Assembly: GCF_049856295.1 (NCBI RefSeq)
Contig: NZ_JBNDMZ010000003.1
Coordinates: forward strand, 124,001-188,000
Direction of reading: 5' to 3'
Source: JB111 sp049856295
GTDB taxonomy: Bacteria; Actinomycetota; Actinomycetes; Actinomycetales; Actinomycetaceae
DNA: 64,000 bases
The first letter of the stretch is position 1. The number at the start of each line of letters is the position of its first letter. The notes beneath the pieces are model-generated. The model did not search any database. It was not told the DNA's origin and worked only from the letters and a program-made list of their open reading frames with translations. Below, piece after piece: positions 52,872 through 61,335 of this stretch. A program made the position numbers and the translations under genes.

Positions 52872-53567
52872 CTACTCCGGGCGGCGGGCCCGGTGGACGG
52901 CGACGATGCCGCCCGAGAGGTTCCTGTGCTGCACGTCGGTCCACCCGGCGGCACGCACGACGTCGGACACCCCGGCCTGGTCCGGCCAGTCCTCGATCGA
53001 CTCGGCGAGGTAGCCGTACGCGGGGTTGTTCGACGAGCTGAGCCGGGCGAGCCGCGGCAGCACCCCGGTGAGGAAGAGTCGGTACGCCGCCCGCCAGGGC
53101 GCCCAGGTCGGGGTCGAGAACTCGGTGACGACGAGGCGTCCGCCCGGTCGTGTCACCCGCAGCATCTCGCGCAGCGCGGCGGCGTGGTCGACCACGTTGC
53201 GCAGGCCGTAGGAGATCGTCACCGCGTCGAACGACTCGTCCGCGAACGGCAGGGCGGTCGCGTCCCCGGCGACGAACGCGAGGTCGGGCCGGCGCCGCTT
53301 GCCGACCGAGAGCATCCCGGTGGAGAAGTCGCAGGACACGACGTCGACACCCCGGTCGGCCAGCTCAGAGGAGGACGTGCCGGTACCGGCGGCGAGGTCG
53401 AGCACCCGGTCCCCGGGGCCGGCGTCGAGCGCGCGCCGCGAGGCCGCGCGCCAGATGCGCACCTGACCGGCGCTGAGCACGTCGTTGGTGAGGTCGTAGC
53501 GCTGGGCGACGTCGTCGAACATCCCCGCGACCTCACGGGGGTCCTTGTCCAGCTCGGCTCGGTTCAC
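52872..53567 (-). CDS. menG: Demethylmenaquinone methyltransferase
   Basis: 231 residues. SAM-binding V-L-D-L-A-A-G-T-G-T sits near residue 55, and the UbiE/MenG signatures Y-D-L-T-N-D-V-L-S and I-S-Y-G-L-R-N-V are present. It adds the C-2 methyl in the last step of menaquinone synthesis. It lies 43 nt after an HtrA-type gene and may share its transcript. GTG start. Confidence 0.95.
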   Translation of the reverse strand: MNRAELDKDPREVAGMFDDVAQRYDLTNDVLSAGQVRIWRAASRRALDAGPGDRVLDLAAGTGTSSSELADRGVDVVSCDFSTGMLSVGKRRRPDLAFVAGDATALPFADESFDAVTISYGLRNVVDHAAALREMLRVTRPGGRLVVTEFSTPTWAPWRAAYRLFLTGVLPRLARLSSSNNPAYGYLAESIEDWPDQAGVSDVVRAAGWTDVQHRNLSGGIVAVHRARRPE

Positions 53568-53610
53568 GCCCGCCAGTGTCGCAGGTGCCCGGGCGCGGGC
53601 GGGCGGTCGG

Positions 53611-54915
53611 TCACCCGTCGGAGGCGGGGGACGCCACGAGCGTCACGCCGACGTCGGACTCCTCCTCGTCGCGGACGACCGCGAGGACGACCTCGTCGCC
53701 GCCCACGTGCTCCCTCACGGCGGCGGTGAGCGCGGCCGCCGAGCCGACGGCGGCGTCGTCGAGGGCGGTGACGACGTCCCCCTCGCGCAGGCCGGCCTCG
53801 TCCGCGGGGCTGCCGGGCTCGACGGCCCGGACGACGGCGCCGGCGCGCACCTCGCCGCCGGCGGCCGCCTCGCCGTCGTCGAGCGCGACGCCGAGGAACG
53901 CGTGCTCGGCGGTGCCGTCCTCGATGAGCTCGCCGGCCACGCGCGAGGCGAGGTCGACGGGGATCGCGAACCCGACCCCGATGCTGCCGCCCTGCCCGCC
54001 GGAGCCGGACATCGTGGCGATCGAGCTCGTGATGCCGACGACCCTCCCCTGCGCGTCGAACAGCGGTCCGCCCGAGTTGCCGGGGTTGACCGCGGCATCG
54101 ACCTGGACGGCGGCGGTGACGACGGGGCCCTCGCCGCTCGCGTCGGTGGTGGTCACCGGGCGGTCGAGGGCCGAGACGATGCCGGTGGTGGCGGTCCCGC
54201 GCAGCCCGAGCGGGTTGCCGACGGCGAGGACGGAGTCGCCGACGGCGAGGTCCGCGTCGGAGCCCAGGGTGGCGGGGACGAGGTCGTCCGGCGCCTCGGC
54301 GAGCGCGAGCACGGCGAGGTCGGAGGACTCGTCGGTGCCGACGACCTCGGCCTCGAGCAGCCGCCCGTCGTCGAGGGTGACGGTCACCTCCTCGGCGCCC
54401 GACACGACGTGGGCGTTGGTGAGGACGTGCCCCGCCTCGTCGAGGACGACCCCGGAGCCGGACCCCTCGCCCTGGCCGGTGCGCACGGACACGGCGACGA
54501 CGGACGGCGTGACCTCTGCGACGACCTCGCTCCAGCCGTCCTCGCCCGCGGCGCTCGCCGGGACGGCGGTACCCGTCGCGTCGCCGCCGGCGCCCTCGAC
54601 CGCTGCGGGGCCCGCTGTGCCGTCGCCGGACGCGGCGCCCGCCTCCTGCTGGGCGGCGAGCGCCTGGACGGTCTCCGCGAGGCCGCCGCCGGCCCCCGCG
54701 TCGTCCGTGGCGCGCGTGAGCGCGACGGTGGTCCCGGACGCGAGGACCGCGGCGAGCAGGGCGGCGAGGACGACGTGGCGCGAGCCGGTCGCGCGCGGGG
54801 CGGACGGCGCCGCCGGGGTCACGCTCGTCGTCGCCGGGTCGCCGGCCGGGGGCGAGGTCGGGGACGGGGTCCACCGGCCGCCGTCGTCGCCGCGCTGGGG
54901 GTGCTGCTCGCTCAT
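53611..54915 (-). CDS. HtrA/DegP-type S1C serine protease with PDZ domain
   Basis: 434 residues from the ATG at 54915 with GAGGAGAACGAG upstream. A Pro/Ser-rich cytoplasmic N-terminus, one membrane helix (~47-66) and an Ala/Gly linker lead to the protease domain. The triad is H169 (T-N-A-H-V), D199 (S-S-D-L-A-V-L) and S281 (G-N-S-G-G-P-L). A single PDZ domain (~325-425) ends the protein. Membrane-anchored HtrA proteases handle misfolded envelope proteins. Its place inside the menaquinone cluster has no obvious functional reason. Confidence 0.95.
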   Translation of the reverse strand: MSEQHPQRGDDGGRWTPSPTSPPAGDPATTSVTPAAPSAPRATGSRHVVLAALLAAVLASGTTVALTRATDDAGAGGGLAETVQALAAQQEAGAASGDGTAGPAAVEGAGGDATGTAVPASAAGEDGWSEVVAEVTPSVVAVSVRTGQGEGSGSGVVLDEAGHVLTNAHVVSGAEEVTVTLDDGRLLEAEVVGTDESSDLAVLALAEAPDDLVPATLGSDADLAVGDSVLAVGNPLGLRGTATTGIVSALDRPVTTTDASGEGPVVTAAVQVDAAVNPGNSGGPLFDAQGRVVGITSSIATMSGSGGQGGSIGVGFAIPVDLASRVAGELIEDGTAEHAFLGVALDDGEAAAGGEVRAGAVVRAVEPGSPADEAGLREGDVVTALDDAAVGSAAALTAAVREHVGGDEVVLAVVRDEEESDVGVTLVASPASDG

Positions 54916-55054
54916 CTCGTTCTCCTCGTGCTCTTCCGTGGGGACGAGGACGACACAACACGGCGCTCCTCCGAATCCGCCGGGGAGAACCTGCCCGGCC
55001 GCTGGACGAGGAGCCACGAGCCTGGGAACGCGCTGGGAGCAGCGGACGAACCGC

Positions 55055-56320
55055 TCAGCCGGCGAGGTCGGCGGCCGCGGCGGCGAGCGCCTCGCGGACG
55101 GGCCGCAGCTTGCTCTCGGTCTCGGCGAGCTCGGCGTCGGGGTCGGCGCCGGCGACGATGCCGCCGCCGGCGTGCAGCCGGATCGAGGCGCCCTCGACCT
55201 GCCCGCAGCGCAGGGCGAGGCCGATCTCGCCGTCGCCGGCGGAGTCGAGCCAGCCGACGGGGCCGGCGTAGCGCCCCCGGTCGTGGCGCTCGCGGCGGGC
55301 GATGATAGCCATCGCCGCCGCGCGCGGGGTCCCGGCCACCGCGGCCGTCGGGTGGATCGCGTCGACGACGTCGAGCAGACCGGCCCCCTCAGCGAGGCGG
55401 CCCGCGACGTCGGTGGCGAGGTGGTGGATGTTCGGCAGCGTGAGGACGTACGGCTCGGGCTGCTCGTCGTCGAGCGCGGCCACCGCGCGCAGCGGGTCGA
55501 GGACGGACCGGGCGGCGTGCTCGTGCTCGGAGCGCATCCGCGGGTCGGCGAGGAGCTCGGCGACGAGCTCGTCGTCGGGCCGCTCCCCGCGGGGCAGCGA
55601 GCCGGCGAGGACGCGGGAGGCGATCCGGTCGCCGCGGCGGGCGGCGAGCATCTCGGGCGAGGCGCCGACGAGGCCGCCGACGGCGTAGGTCCAGGCGTCC
55701 GGGTAGGCCTGCGCGAGCCGGGCGGGCAGCTGGTCGAGGACCTGCGGAGCGGCGGCGATGCGGACCTGGCGCGCGGTGACGACCTTGGCCACCGTGCCCG
55801 ACTCGATGTCGCCGAGGACGTCGCGCACGAGGGACGTGTACGCGGCGGCATCGCCGTCGTCATCGTCAGCCGCAGCCCCACTGCCGCCGGGGACCCGCGG
55901 GCCGACGACGTCCGCGGTCTCGGCCACGCGCGCTCCGTGCGAGGCCCCCGCGAGTGCCGCGTCGGCGTCGAGCGCCGCCCGGAGCGAGGCCGGGTCCACC
56001 GCCTGCGCCCACCGCTCGGGCCGTGCGTCGTCGCCGGTACCGACCCGCACGAGCTCGGCCGGCACGTGGAGGAGCGACGGGCTCGGCGAGTCGTCGTCGA
56101 AGGTCGAGGAGACGAGGGCGACCGCGGCGCCGGCGGTCCCGACCACCCCCACGTCGACCAGGCGCCAGAGGCCGGCCAGGCGCTGCAGCCGGCGCGGCCC
56201 GGTCAGCGCGAGCACGGTCCCGCCGCGCCCGGCGACGCCCCGCCCGCCGCGCGTCCACAGCGCGAGCTCACCGACCGGTGCGGCGAGGAGCTCGGCGAGG
56301 CACGGTCCCTCGGCCGCCAC
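55055..56320 (-). CDS. menF: Isochorismate synthase
   Basis: 421 residues from a GTG that shares one base with the menD stop (TAGTG). Chorismate-binding features are present: A-K-V-V-T-A-R with the general-base Lys, then H-P-T-A-A-V-A-G-T-P-R, R-Y-A-G-P-V-G-W and L-H-A-G-G-G-I-V. It turns chorismate into isochorismate for MenD. A salicylate or siderophore role is unlikely because it is coupled to menD. Confidence 0.93.
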   Translation of the reverse strand: MAAEGPCLAELLAAPVGELALWTRGGRGVAGRGGTVLALTGPRRLQRLAGLWRLVDVGVVGTAGAAVALVSSTFDDDSPSPSLLHVPAELVRVGTGDDARPERWAQAVDPASLRAALDADAALAGASHGARVAETADVVGPRVPGGSGAAADDDDGDAAAYTSLVRDVLGDIESGTVAKVVTARQVRIAAAPQVLDQLPARLAQAYPDAWTYAVGGLVGASPEMLAARRGDRIASRVLAGSLPRGERPDDELVAELLADPRMRSEHEHAARSVLDPLRAVAALDDEQPEPYVLTLPNIHHLATDVAGRLAEGAGLLDVVDAIHPTAAVAGTPRAAAMAIIARRERHDRGRYAGPVGWLDSAGDGEIGLALRCGQVEGASIRLHAGGGIVAGADPDAELAETESKLRPVREALAAAAADLAG

Positions 56321-57993
56321 TAGATGAGCGACCTGGCGCGCGAGGTCTCGGCCCGGCGCTCGCCGACCCGGACGTGGACGACCGACCGGCCGACGATCGG
56401 CTCGCCGAGGATCGTCCGGAGCTCGTCGAGGGTGGCCGGCGCCCGGTAGGCGGCGCCGTAGCCGCGGGCGAGGGCCCCGAGGTCGGCGCGCTGGGGCGTG
56501 GTGAACAGGCGGGCGAACCCGTCCGGGGAGGCGTCGGCGTGGCCGAGGAGGGCGAAGATCGCGCCGCCGGAGTCGTCGGCGACGACCACCTGGACGTCGA
56601 CGTCCTCCTCGAGGGCGCCGAGCAGCAGGCCGCCGGCGTCGTGGAGGAACGTGAGGTCGCCGAGAAGGACCCGGACGGGGCCGCCGCTGCCACGAGCAAG
56701 ACCCACGGCGGTCGAGATCGTGCCGTCGATGCCGGCGAGCCCACGGTTGGACAGCACGTGCGGGAGCGGGTCCATCCACGGCTGGCCGACGAGGTCGACG
56801 TCCCGGACCACGCGCGAGGCGCCGAGCAGCAGGGTCCCGGAGCGGCGCGCGACCCCGGCGACGGTGGCCGCGGCCCCGAGGGCGTCGATCGTCCCGTCGT
56901 CGGGCGGCCCGGCGGCGGGGTGGGACAGGCGCGCGACGACGGACCGCCCCGCGTCGAGCCAGAGGTCGAGCCAGGCGTTCTCGTCGGGACCCGGCTCGCC
57001 CTCGACCGTGCACCCCTGCGCCACCACGGACGCGGTGCCGGCGGCGTCCGGCCACCGCCCGGTCGGTGCGACGACGACGATCTCCGGCTCCGCCCACCCG
57101 AGCAGGCGGGTGACGGGGCGGGAGAGCGTGGGATGACCGGCGACGACGACGCGCTCGATCCGCCCGCCGAGCTGGGGCAGGTCGAGCAGCTCGCGGTAGG
57201 CGCTGACGGCGCACCGGCCGCCGCGGGCGCCGGACGTGGGCTCGGCCAGCAGCGGCCAGCCGCCGCACTCGGCGAGCCTCCGGGCCGCCGCCCCCGCGCC
57301 GTCCCCGGCGACGACGACCGTGCGCGGCCCGCGCTCGAGGGGGTGCAGCGAGAGCGACGCGGCGGGGGCCGCGACGGGCCGGACCTCGGGCGCCTCCCCC
57401 GGCTCCCACGGGGTCTCCGGCGCGAGCGGCTCGCGGAACGCGAGGTTGAGCTGGACCGGCCCGGGGTCCCGCGTGCGGGCGCCGGTGGCGGCGGCCAGGG
57501 CGCGCGCGACGTGCTGGGTGAGCGCGGGCCCGTCCGGGGCGCCTGCGGGCACGTCGACGAGGTGTCGCAGCGCCGGGCCGAAGAGGCCGACCTGGTCGGT
57601 GGTCTGGTTGGCGCCGGTGCCGCGCAGCTCGTGGGGCCGGTCGGCGGTGAGCAGGACCAGGGGGACGCCGGCGGCGTCGGCCTCGAGGACGGCCGGGTGG
57701 AGGTTGGCCACGGCGGTGCCGGAGGTGGTGACGACGGCGACGGGCCGGCGGGCGAGCGCCGGGGGGAGCTCCGGGTTCGCGGTCAGCTCGCCGGCACGGG
57801 ACAGGCCGAGGGCGACGAACGCGGCGACCCGCTCGTCGATGCGCACGGACAGCCGGAGCCAGCCGGCCCGCTCGGCGGCGTGCAGGGCGTGGGCGAGCGG
57901 GGCGGAGCGCGATCCGGGTGCGAGGACGACGTCGCGCACTCCCCCGGCGACGAGGGCGCGGACGACGTCGCGAGCGACGAGGTGGGCGGTCAT
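56320..57993 (-). CDS. menD: SEPHCHC synthase (2-succinyl-6-hydroxy-cyclohexadiene carboxylate synthase)
   Basis: 557 residues, normal length. ThDP-activating Glu E54 lies in S-V-R-I-D-E-R-V-A-A-F. The cofactor-binding G-D-L-T-F-L-H-D is intact. The usual N-N of the Mg-ThDP motif reads A-D-D-S-G-G-A-I-F, so Asp replaces Asn as a metal ligand, a change that may be tolerated. It joins isochorismate and 2-oxoglutarate. Overlaps menC by ATGA and menF by 1 nt. Confidence 0.95.
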   Translation of the reverse strand: MTAHLVARDVVRALVAGGVRDVVLAPGSRSAPLAHALHAAERAGWLRLSVRIDERVAAFVALGLSRAGELTANPELPPALARRPVAVVTTSGTAVANLHPAVLEADAAGVPLVLLTADRPHELRGTGANQTTDQVGLFGPALRHLVDVPAGAPDGPALTQHVARALAAATGARTRDPGPVQLNLAFREPLAPETPWEPGEAPEVRPVAAPAASLSLHPLERGPRTVVVAGDGAGAAARRLAECGGWPLLAEPTSGARGGRCAVSAYRELLDLPQLGGRIERVVVAGHPTLSRPVTRLLGWAEPEIVVVAPTGRWPDAAGTASVVAQGCTVEGEPGPDENAWLDLWLDAGRSVVARLSHPAAGPPDDGTIDALGAAATVAGVARRSGTLLLGASRVVRDVDLVGQPWMDPLPHVLSNRGLAGIDGTISTAVGLARGSGGPVRVLLGDLTFLHDAGGLLLGALEEDVDVQVVVADDSGGAIFALLGHADASPDGFARLFTTPQRADLGALARGYGAAYRAPATLDELRTILGEPIVGRSVVHVRVGERRAETSRARSLI

Positions 57994-58940
57994 CGGAGCG
58001 CCGCCACGGACTCGAGGCGGGCGAGCCACCGCGCGCGGGTCTCGTCGTCGGCGGCGGGGACCGCGTCGGGCTCGACCGGGCGGACGGGGAGGTGGCCGCC
58101 CGCGGGCAGGAGCGGGTCGCTCGTCACGTCGTCCTCGAGCAGGTGCCCGGTGGCGAGGCCGGCGGCCAGCGGCACGCCGTCGAGCGTGTGCTCCGGCAGT
58201 GCGGCGGCGAGCGCCACGCCGGCGGCGAGCCCCACGGAGGACTCGAGCGCGGAGGACACGACGACCGGCAGGCCGGCCTCCTCGGCGATCCGCAGGCAGG
58301 CGCGCACGCCGCCGAGCGGCTGGACCTTGAGCACGAGGACGTCGGCGGCCCCGGCGCGCGCGACCCGCAGGGGGTCCTCGGCTCGGCGCACGGACTCGTC
58401 GGCGGCGATCCGCACGCCCGAGCGGCGGCGGACCTCGGCGAGGTCCTCGACGCCCGCGACCGGCTGCTCGGCGTACTGCAGCCCGCCGGCGGCTCGGTCG
58501 AGCTCGGCCAGACGCGAGATCGCGGTGTCGACGTCCCAGGCGGCGTTGGCGTCGACCCGGACATGGCCGCCCGGGCCGAGCGCCTCCCGGACGGCCGCGA
58601 CCCGCTCGACCTCGTCGGCGAGCGTCTGGCCGGGCTCGGCGACCTTGATCTTCGCCGTCGTGCACCCGCCGGAGGCGCGGACGATCTCGGCGGCCCGCTC
58701 CGGGCCGACGGCGGGGACGGTGACGTTGACGGGGACGCGGGGCCGCAGGGCGGCGGGGTACCCGGTCTCGGCCGCCTCGCGGGCGGCGGCGAGCCAGGGG
58801 ACGGAGACGGCGTCGTCGTAGTCCCAGAAGGGCGAGAACTCGCCCCAGCCGGCGTCGCCGCGCAGGAGGACCCCGTCGCGGCGGTCGAGGCCCCGGAAGC
58901 GGGTCCTCAGCGCGGTGGAGTACACGACGGGGTGGGGCAC
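57990..58940 (-). CDS. menC: o-Succinylbenzoate synthase
   Basis: 316 residues from the GTG at 58940. Enolase-superfamily catalytic residues all line up: K97 and K99 (A-K-I-K), metal ligands D130 (V-D-A-N), E158 (E-Q-P) and D181 (A-D-E-S), and K205 (L-K-V-Q-P). It dehydrates SHCHC to o-succinylbenzoate. No menH gene, which would supply SHCHC enzymatically, is in the window. First gene of the menC-menD-menF operon, diverging from menB over 70 nt. Confidence 0.95.
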   Translation of the reverse strand: MPHPVVYSTALRTRFRGLDRRDGVLLRGDAGWGEFSPFWDYDDAVSVPWLAAAREAAETGYPAALRPRVPVNVTVPAVGPERAAEIVRASGGCTTAKIKVAEPGQTLADEVERVAAVREALGPGGHVRVDANAAWDVDTAISRLAELDRAAGGLQYAEQPVAGVEDLAEVRRRSGVRIAADESVRRAEDPLRVARAGAADVLVLKVQPLGGVRACLRIAEEAGLPVVVSSALESSVGLAAGVALAAALPEHTLDGVPLAAGLATGHLLEDDVTSDPLLPAGGHLPVRPVEPDAVPAADDETRARWLARLESVAALR

Positions 58941-58998
58941 CGCGTCAGGGTAACCGCGCGGCGCCCCGTCGGCCGGGCGACGCCGCCGCACGCCGGGC

Positions 58999-59004
58999 TA
59001 CCGT
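58999..59004 (+). promoter_or_regulatory. -10 box of a probable leaderless menB transcript
   Basis: TACCGT (TANNNT) is followed by 6 nt and then the menB GTG at 59011. No ribosome site exists between them. This spacing places the transcript start at or next to the start codon, a common arrangement in actinobacteria. Confidence 0.6.
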
Positions 59005-59010
59005 GGCCCG

Positions 59011-59979
59011 GTGAGCGAGATCCCCGCCCAGGTGTCCGAGACGTTCGACCCGCAGGTCTGGCGGGAGGTCGAGGGCTGGTCGGCCTCCGACGTCACCTAC
59101 CACCGGGGCGTCGACCGCTCCGGGGGCGCCGAGCGGGACCTGCCGGTCGTCCGCATCGCGTTCGACCGGCCCGAGCTGCGCAACGCCTTCCGGCCCCGCA
59201 CCGTCGACGAGCTCTACCGGGCGCTCGACCACGCGCGGCTGACGACCGACGTCGGGACCGTGATCCTCACGGGCAACGGGCCGTCGGCGAAGGACGGCGG
59301 GTGGGCGTTCTGCTCGGGCGGCGACCAGCGCATCCGCGGCGCGGACGGCTACCGGTACGAGGTCGACGAGGCGGACGACCGCGCGGAGGCGTCCGCGCGC
59401 CGCGAGCAGGTCGACCCGGCGCGCGCCGGCCGGCTGCACATCCTCGAGGTCCAGCGGCTCATGCGGACGATGCCGAAGGTGATCGTCGCGGCGATCCCGG
59501 GCTGGGCCGCGGGCGGCGGGCACTCGCTGGTCATGGTGAGCGACCTGGCGATCGCCTCGCGCGAGCACGCGCGGTTCAAGCAGACCGACGCGGACGTCGG
59601 CAGCTTCGACGCCGGCTACGGCTCGACGCTGCTGGCCCGCCAGGTCGGCGACAAGCGGGCGCGCGAGATCTTCTTCCTCGCCCGCGAGTACTCCGCCGAG
59701 GACGCGGAGCGGTGGGGCGTGGTCAACGAGACCGTCCCCCACGCCGAGCTCGAGGCCACGGCCCTGGAGTACGCGGCGATCATCGCGACGAAGTCCCCGC
59801 AGGCGATCCGGATGCTCAAGTTCGCCTTCAACCTCGCCGACGACGGCCTGGCCGGCCAGCAGGTCTTCGCGGGCGAGGCGACACGCCTGGCCTACGGCAC
59901 GGCGGAGGCCCAGGAGGGGCGGAACGCGTTCGTCGAGAAGCGGGACCCGGACTGGTCCGGCTTCCCCTACCCGGTGTGA
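59011..59979 (+). CDS. menB: 1,4-Dihydroxy-2-naphthoyl-CoA synthase
   Basis: 322 residues. Crotonase-fold signature: S-G-G-D-Q-R-I-R-G, W-A-A-G-G-G-H-S-L and T-D-A-D-V-G-S-F-D-A-G-Y-G-S. The Asp in T-D-A-D marks the bicarbonate-independent type seen in Mycobacterium. It closes the second ring of the naphthoquinone. A GTG start without a ribosome site fits a leaderless mRNA. Stop and menE start share one base (TGATG). Confidence 0.96.
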   Translation: MSEIPAQVSETFDPQVWREVEGWSASDVTYHRGVDRSGGAERDLPVVRIAFDRPELRNAFRPRTVDELYRALDHARLTTDVGTVILTGNGPSAKDGGWAFCSGGDQRIRGADGYRYEVDEADDRAEASARREQVDPARAGRLHILEVQRLMRTMPKVIVAAIPGWAAGGGHSLVMVSDLAIASREHARFKQTDADVGSFDAGYGSTLLARQVGDKRAREIFFLAREYSAEDAERWGVVNETVPHAELEATALEYAAIIATKSPQAIRMLKFAFNLADDGLAGQQVFAGEATRLAYGTAEAQEGRNAFVEKRDPDWSGFPYPV

Positions 59980-61292
59980 TGGAGCGCGTCGAGGTGCTGC
60001 CCGGCGGCACGCGGCCGGGCGACGTCGCCGCCCTGCACGAGGCACTCGCGCTCCGCCTCGGCGGCGCCGACCTCCCCCCGCTCCTGCCGGTCGCGCCGGG
60101 CACGGACCCCGACCAGGCGCGCGACGACCTCGCCGACTCCCTCGAGCGGCCCGTCCCGGACGGCACGGCCGCGCTCCTGCGCACCTCCGGGTCGACGACG
60201 GGGACCGGCCACGTCGTGGCGCTGTCCGCCGACGCGCTCACCGCCTCGGCCCGCGCCACCCACGCGCGCCTCGGCGGCCCGGGTCGCTGGGTCCTCGCCG
60301 TACCCGCGCACCACGTGGCGGGCCTGCAGATCCTCACCCGCTCCGCCGTGGCCGGCCACGACCCGCTCGTGCTCGACACCACCGGCGGCTTCGACCCGGC
60401 CGCGCTGGCCGAGGTGGTGAGGATGGCCGACGGGACCGGCGAGCCCGCGCCCGCCTATCTCTCCCTCGTGCCGACCCAGCTCGTGCGCGCGCTCGCGGCC
60501 GGGCCGGACGTCACCGGGGCGCTGGCCGGCCTCGGCGCGGTCCTCGTGGGCGGCGCCGCGCTCGCCCCCTCGACGCTGCGCGCGGCGGCGGACGCCGGCA
60601 TCCGGGTGGTGCGCACGTACGGGATGACGGAGACCGGGGGCGGCTGCGTGTACGACGGCCGGCCCCTCGACGGGGTCGGGATCGAGGTCGACGACGAGAG
60701 CCGGATCTGGCTCTCCGGCCCCGTCCTCGCCCACGGCTACCTCGACGACGCGGCCGCCGACGCGTCGACGTTCGTCGGCGGCCGGCTCCGGACCACCGAC
60801 GCGGGTCGGATCACGGACACCGGCGCGCTCGAGGTGCTCGGCCGCCTCGACGACGCCGTGACGTCCGGCGGCGTGACCGTCGCCCCGGTCGCGGTCGAGC
60901 GCCGCCTGACGGGGATGGCGGACGTCGCGGAGTGCGCCGTCGTCGGCGTCCCGGACCCCGAGTGGGGCGAGATCGTCGTCGCCGTCGTCGTGCTCACCCC
61001 GGGCCGCCCGCCCGGCCCGACGAGCGTGCCGGAGCTCCTCGCCGTCGCCCGCGCGCAGACCGGCGACCTCTCCCCCGCCCACGCGCCGCGGGCGCTGGTC
61101 GTGGTCGACCGGCTCCCGCTGCGCGGCCCCGGCAAGGTCGACCGGCGGGCCGTGACGACGGTGGCGTCGCGGGCGCTCGGGGTCGGCACGGGCGACCACT
61201 CCGGCGACCGGCGCACGGCCCGTGCCGGGGACGGCGACCGGGTGACGGTGGCGGGCGTCGCCCGGTACAAGTCGCGGCCGGCGCTGGGCTAA
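59979..61292 (+). CDS. menE: o-Succinylbenzoyl-CoA ligase
   Basis: 437 residues. ANL-superfamily motifs are L-R-T-S-G-S-T-T-G-T (P-loop), T-Y-G-M-T-E-T-G-G-G and G-R-L-D-D-A-V-T-S-G-G, followed by G-K-V-D-R with the C-terminal catalytic Lys. The last ~50 residues after that Lys form an atypical charged extension (G-V-G-T-G-D-H-S-G-D-R). It activates o-succinylbenzoate for MenB. Coupled to menB. Confidence 0.93.
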   Translation: MERVEVLPGGTRPGDVAALHEALALRLGGADLPPLLPVAPGTDPDQARDDLADSLERPVPDGTAALLRTSGSTTGTGHVVALSADALTASARATHARLGGPGRWVLAVPAHHVAGLQILTRSAVAGHDPLVLDTTGGFDPAALAEVVRMADGTGEPAPAYLSLVPTQLVRALAAGPDVTGALAGLGAVLVGGAALAPSTLRAAADAGIRVVRTYGMTETGGGCVYDGRPLDGVGIEVDDESRIWLSGPVLAHGYLDDAAADASTFVGGRLRTTDAGRITDTGALEVLGRLDDAVTSGGVTVAPVAVERRLTGMADVAECAVVGVPDPEWGEIVVAVVVLTPGRPPGPTSVPELLAVARAQTGDLSPAHAPRALVVVDRLPLRGPGKVDRRAVTTVASRALGVGTGDHSGDRRTARAGDGDRVTVAGVARYKSRPALG

Positions 61293-61295
61293 CCT
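61290..61295 (+). promoter_or_regulatory. Candidate -10 box for menA overlapping the menE stop
   Basis: TAACCT (TANNNT) includes the TAA stop of menE. A start near 61302 gives a ~34-nt leader with GAAGGAGG before the menA ATG. menA could thus be expressed apart from menB-menE. Confidence 0.45.
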
Positions 61296-61335
61296 CGCTT
61301 GCGCCCGAGCCGCGGGCACGGGCGAAGGAGGTGTC

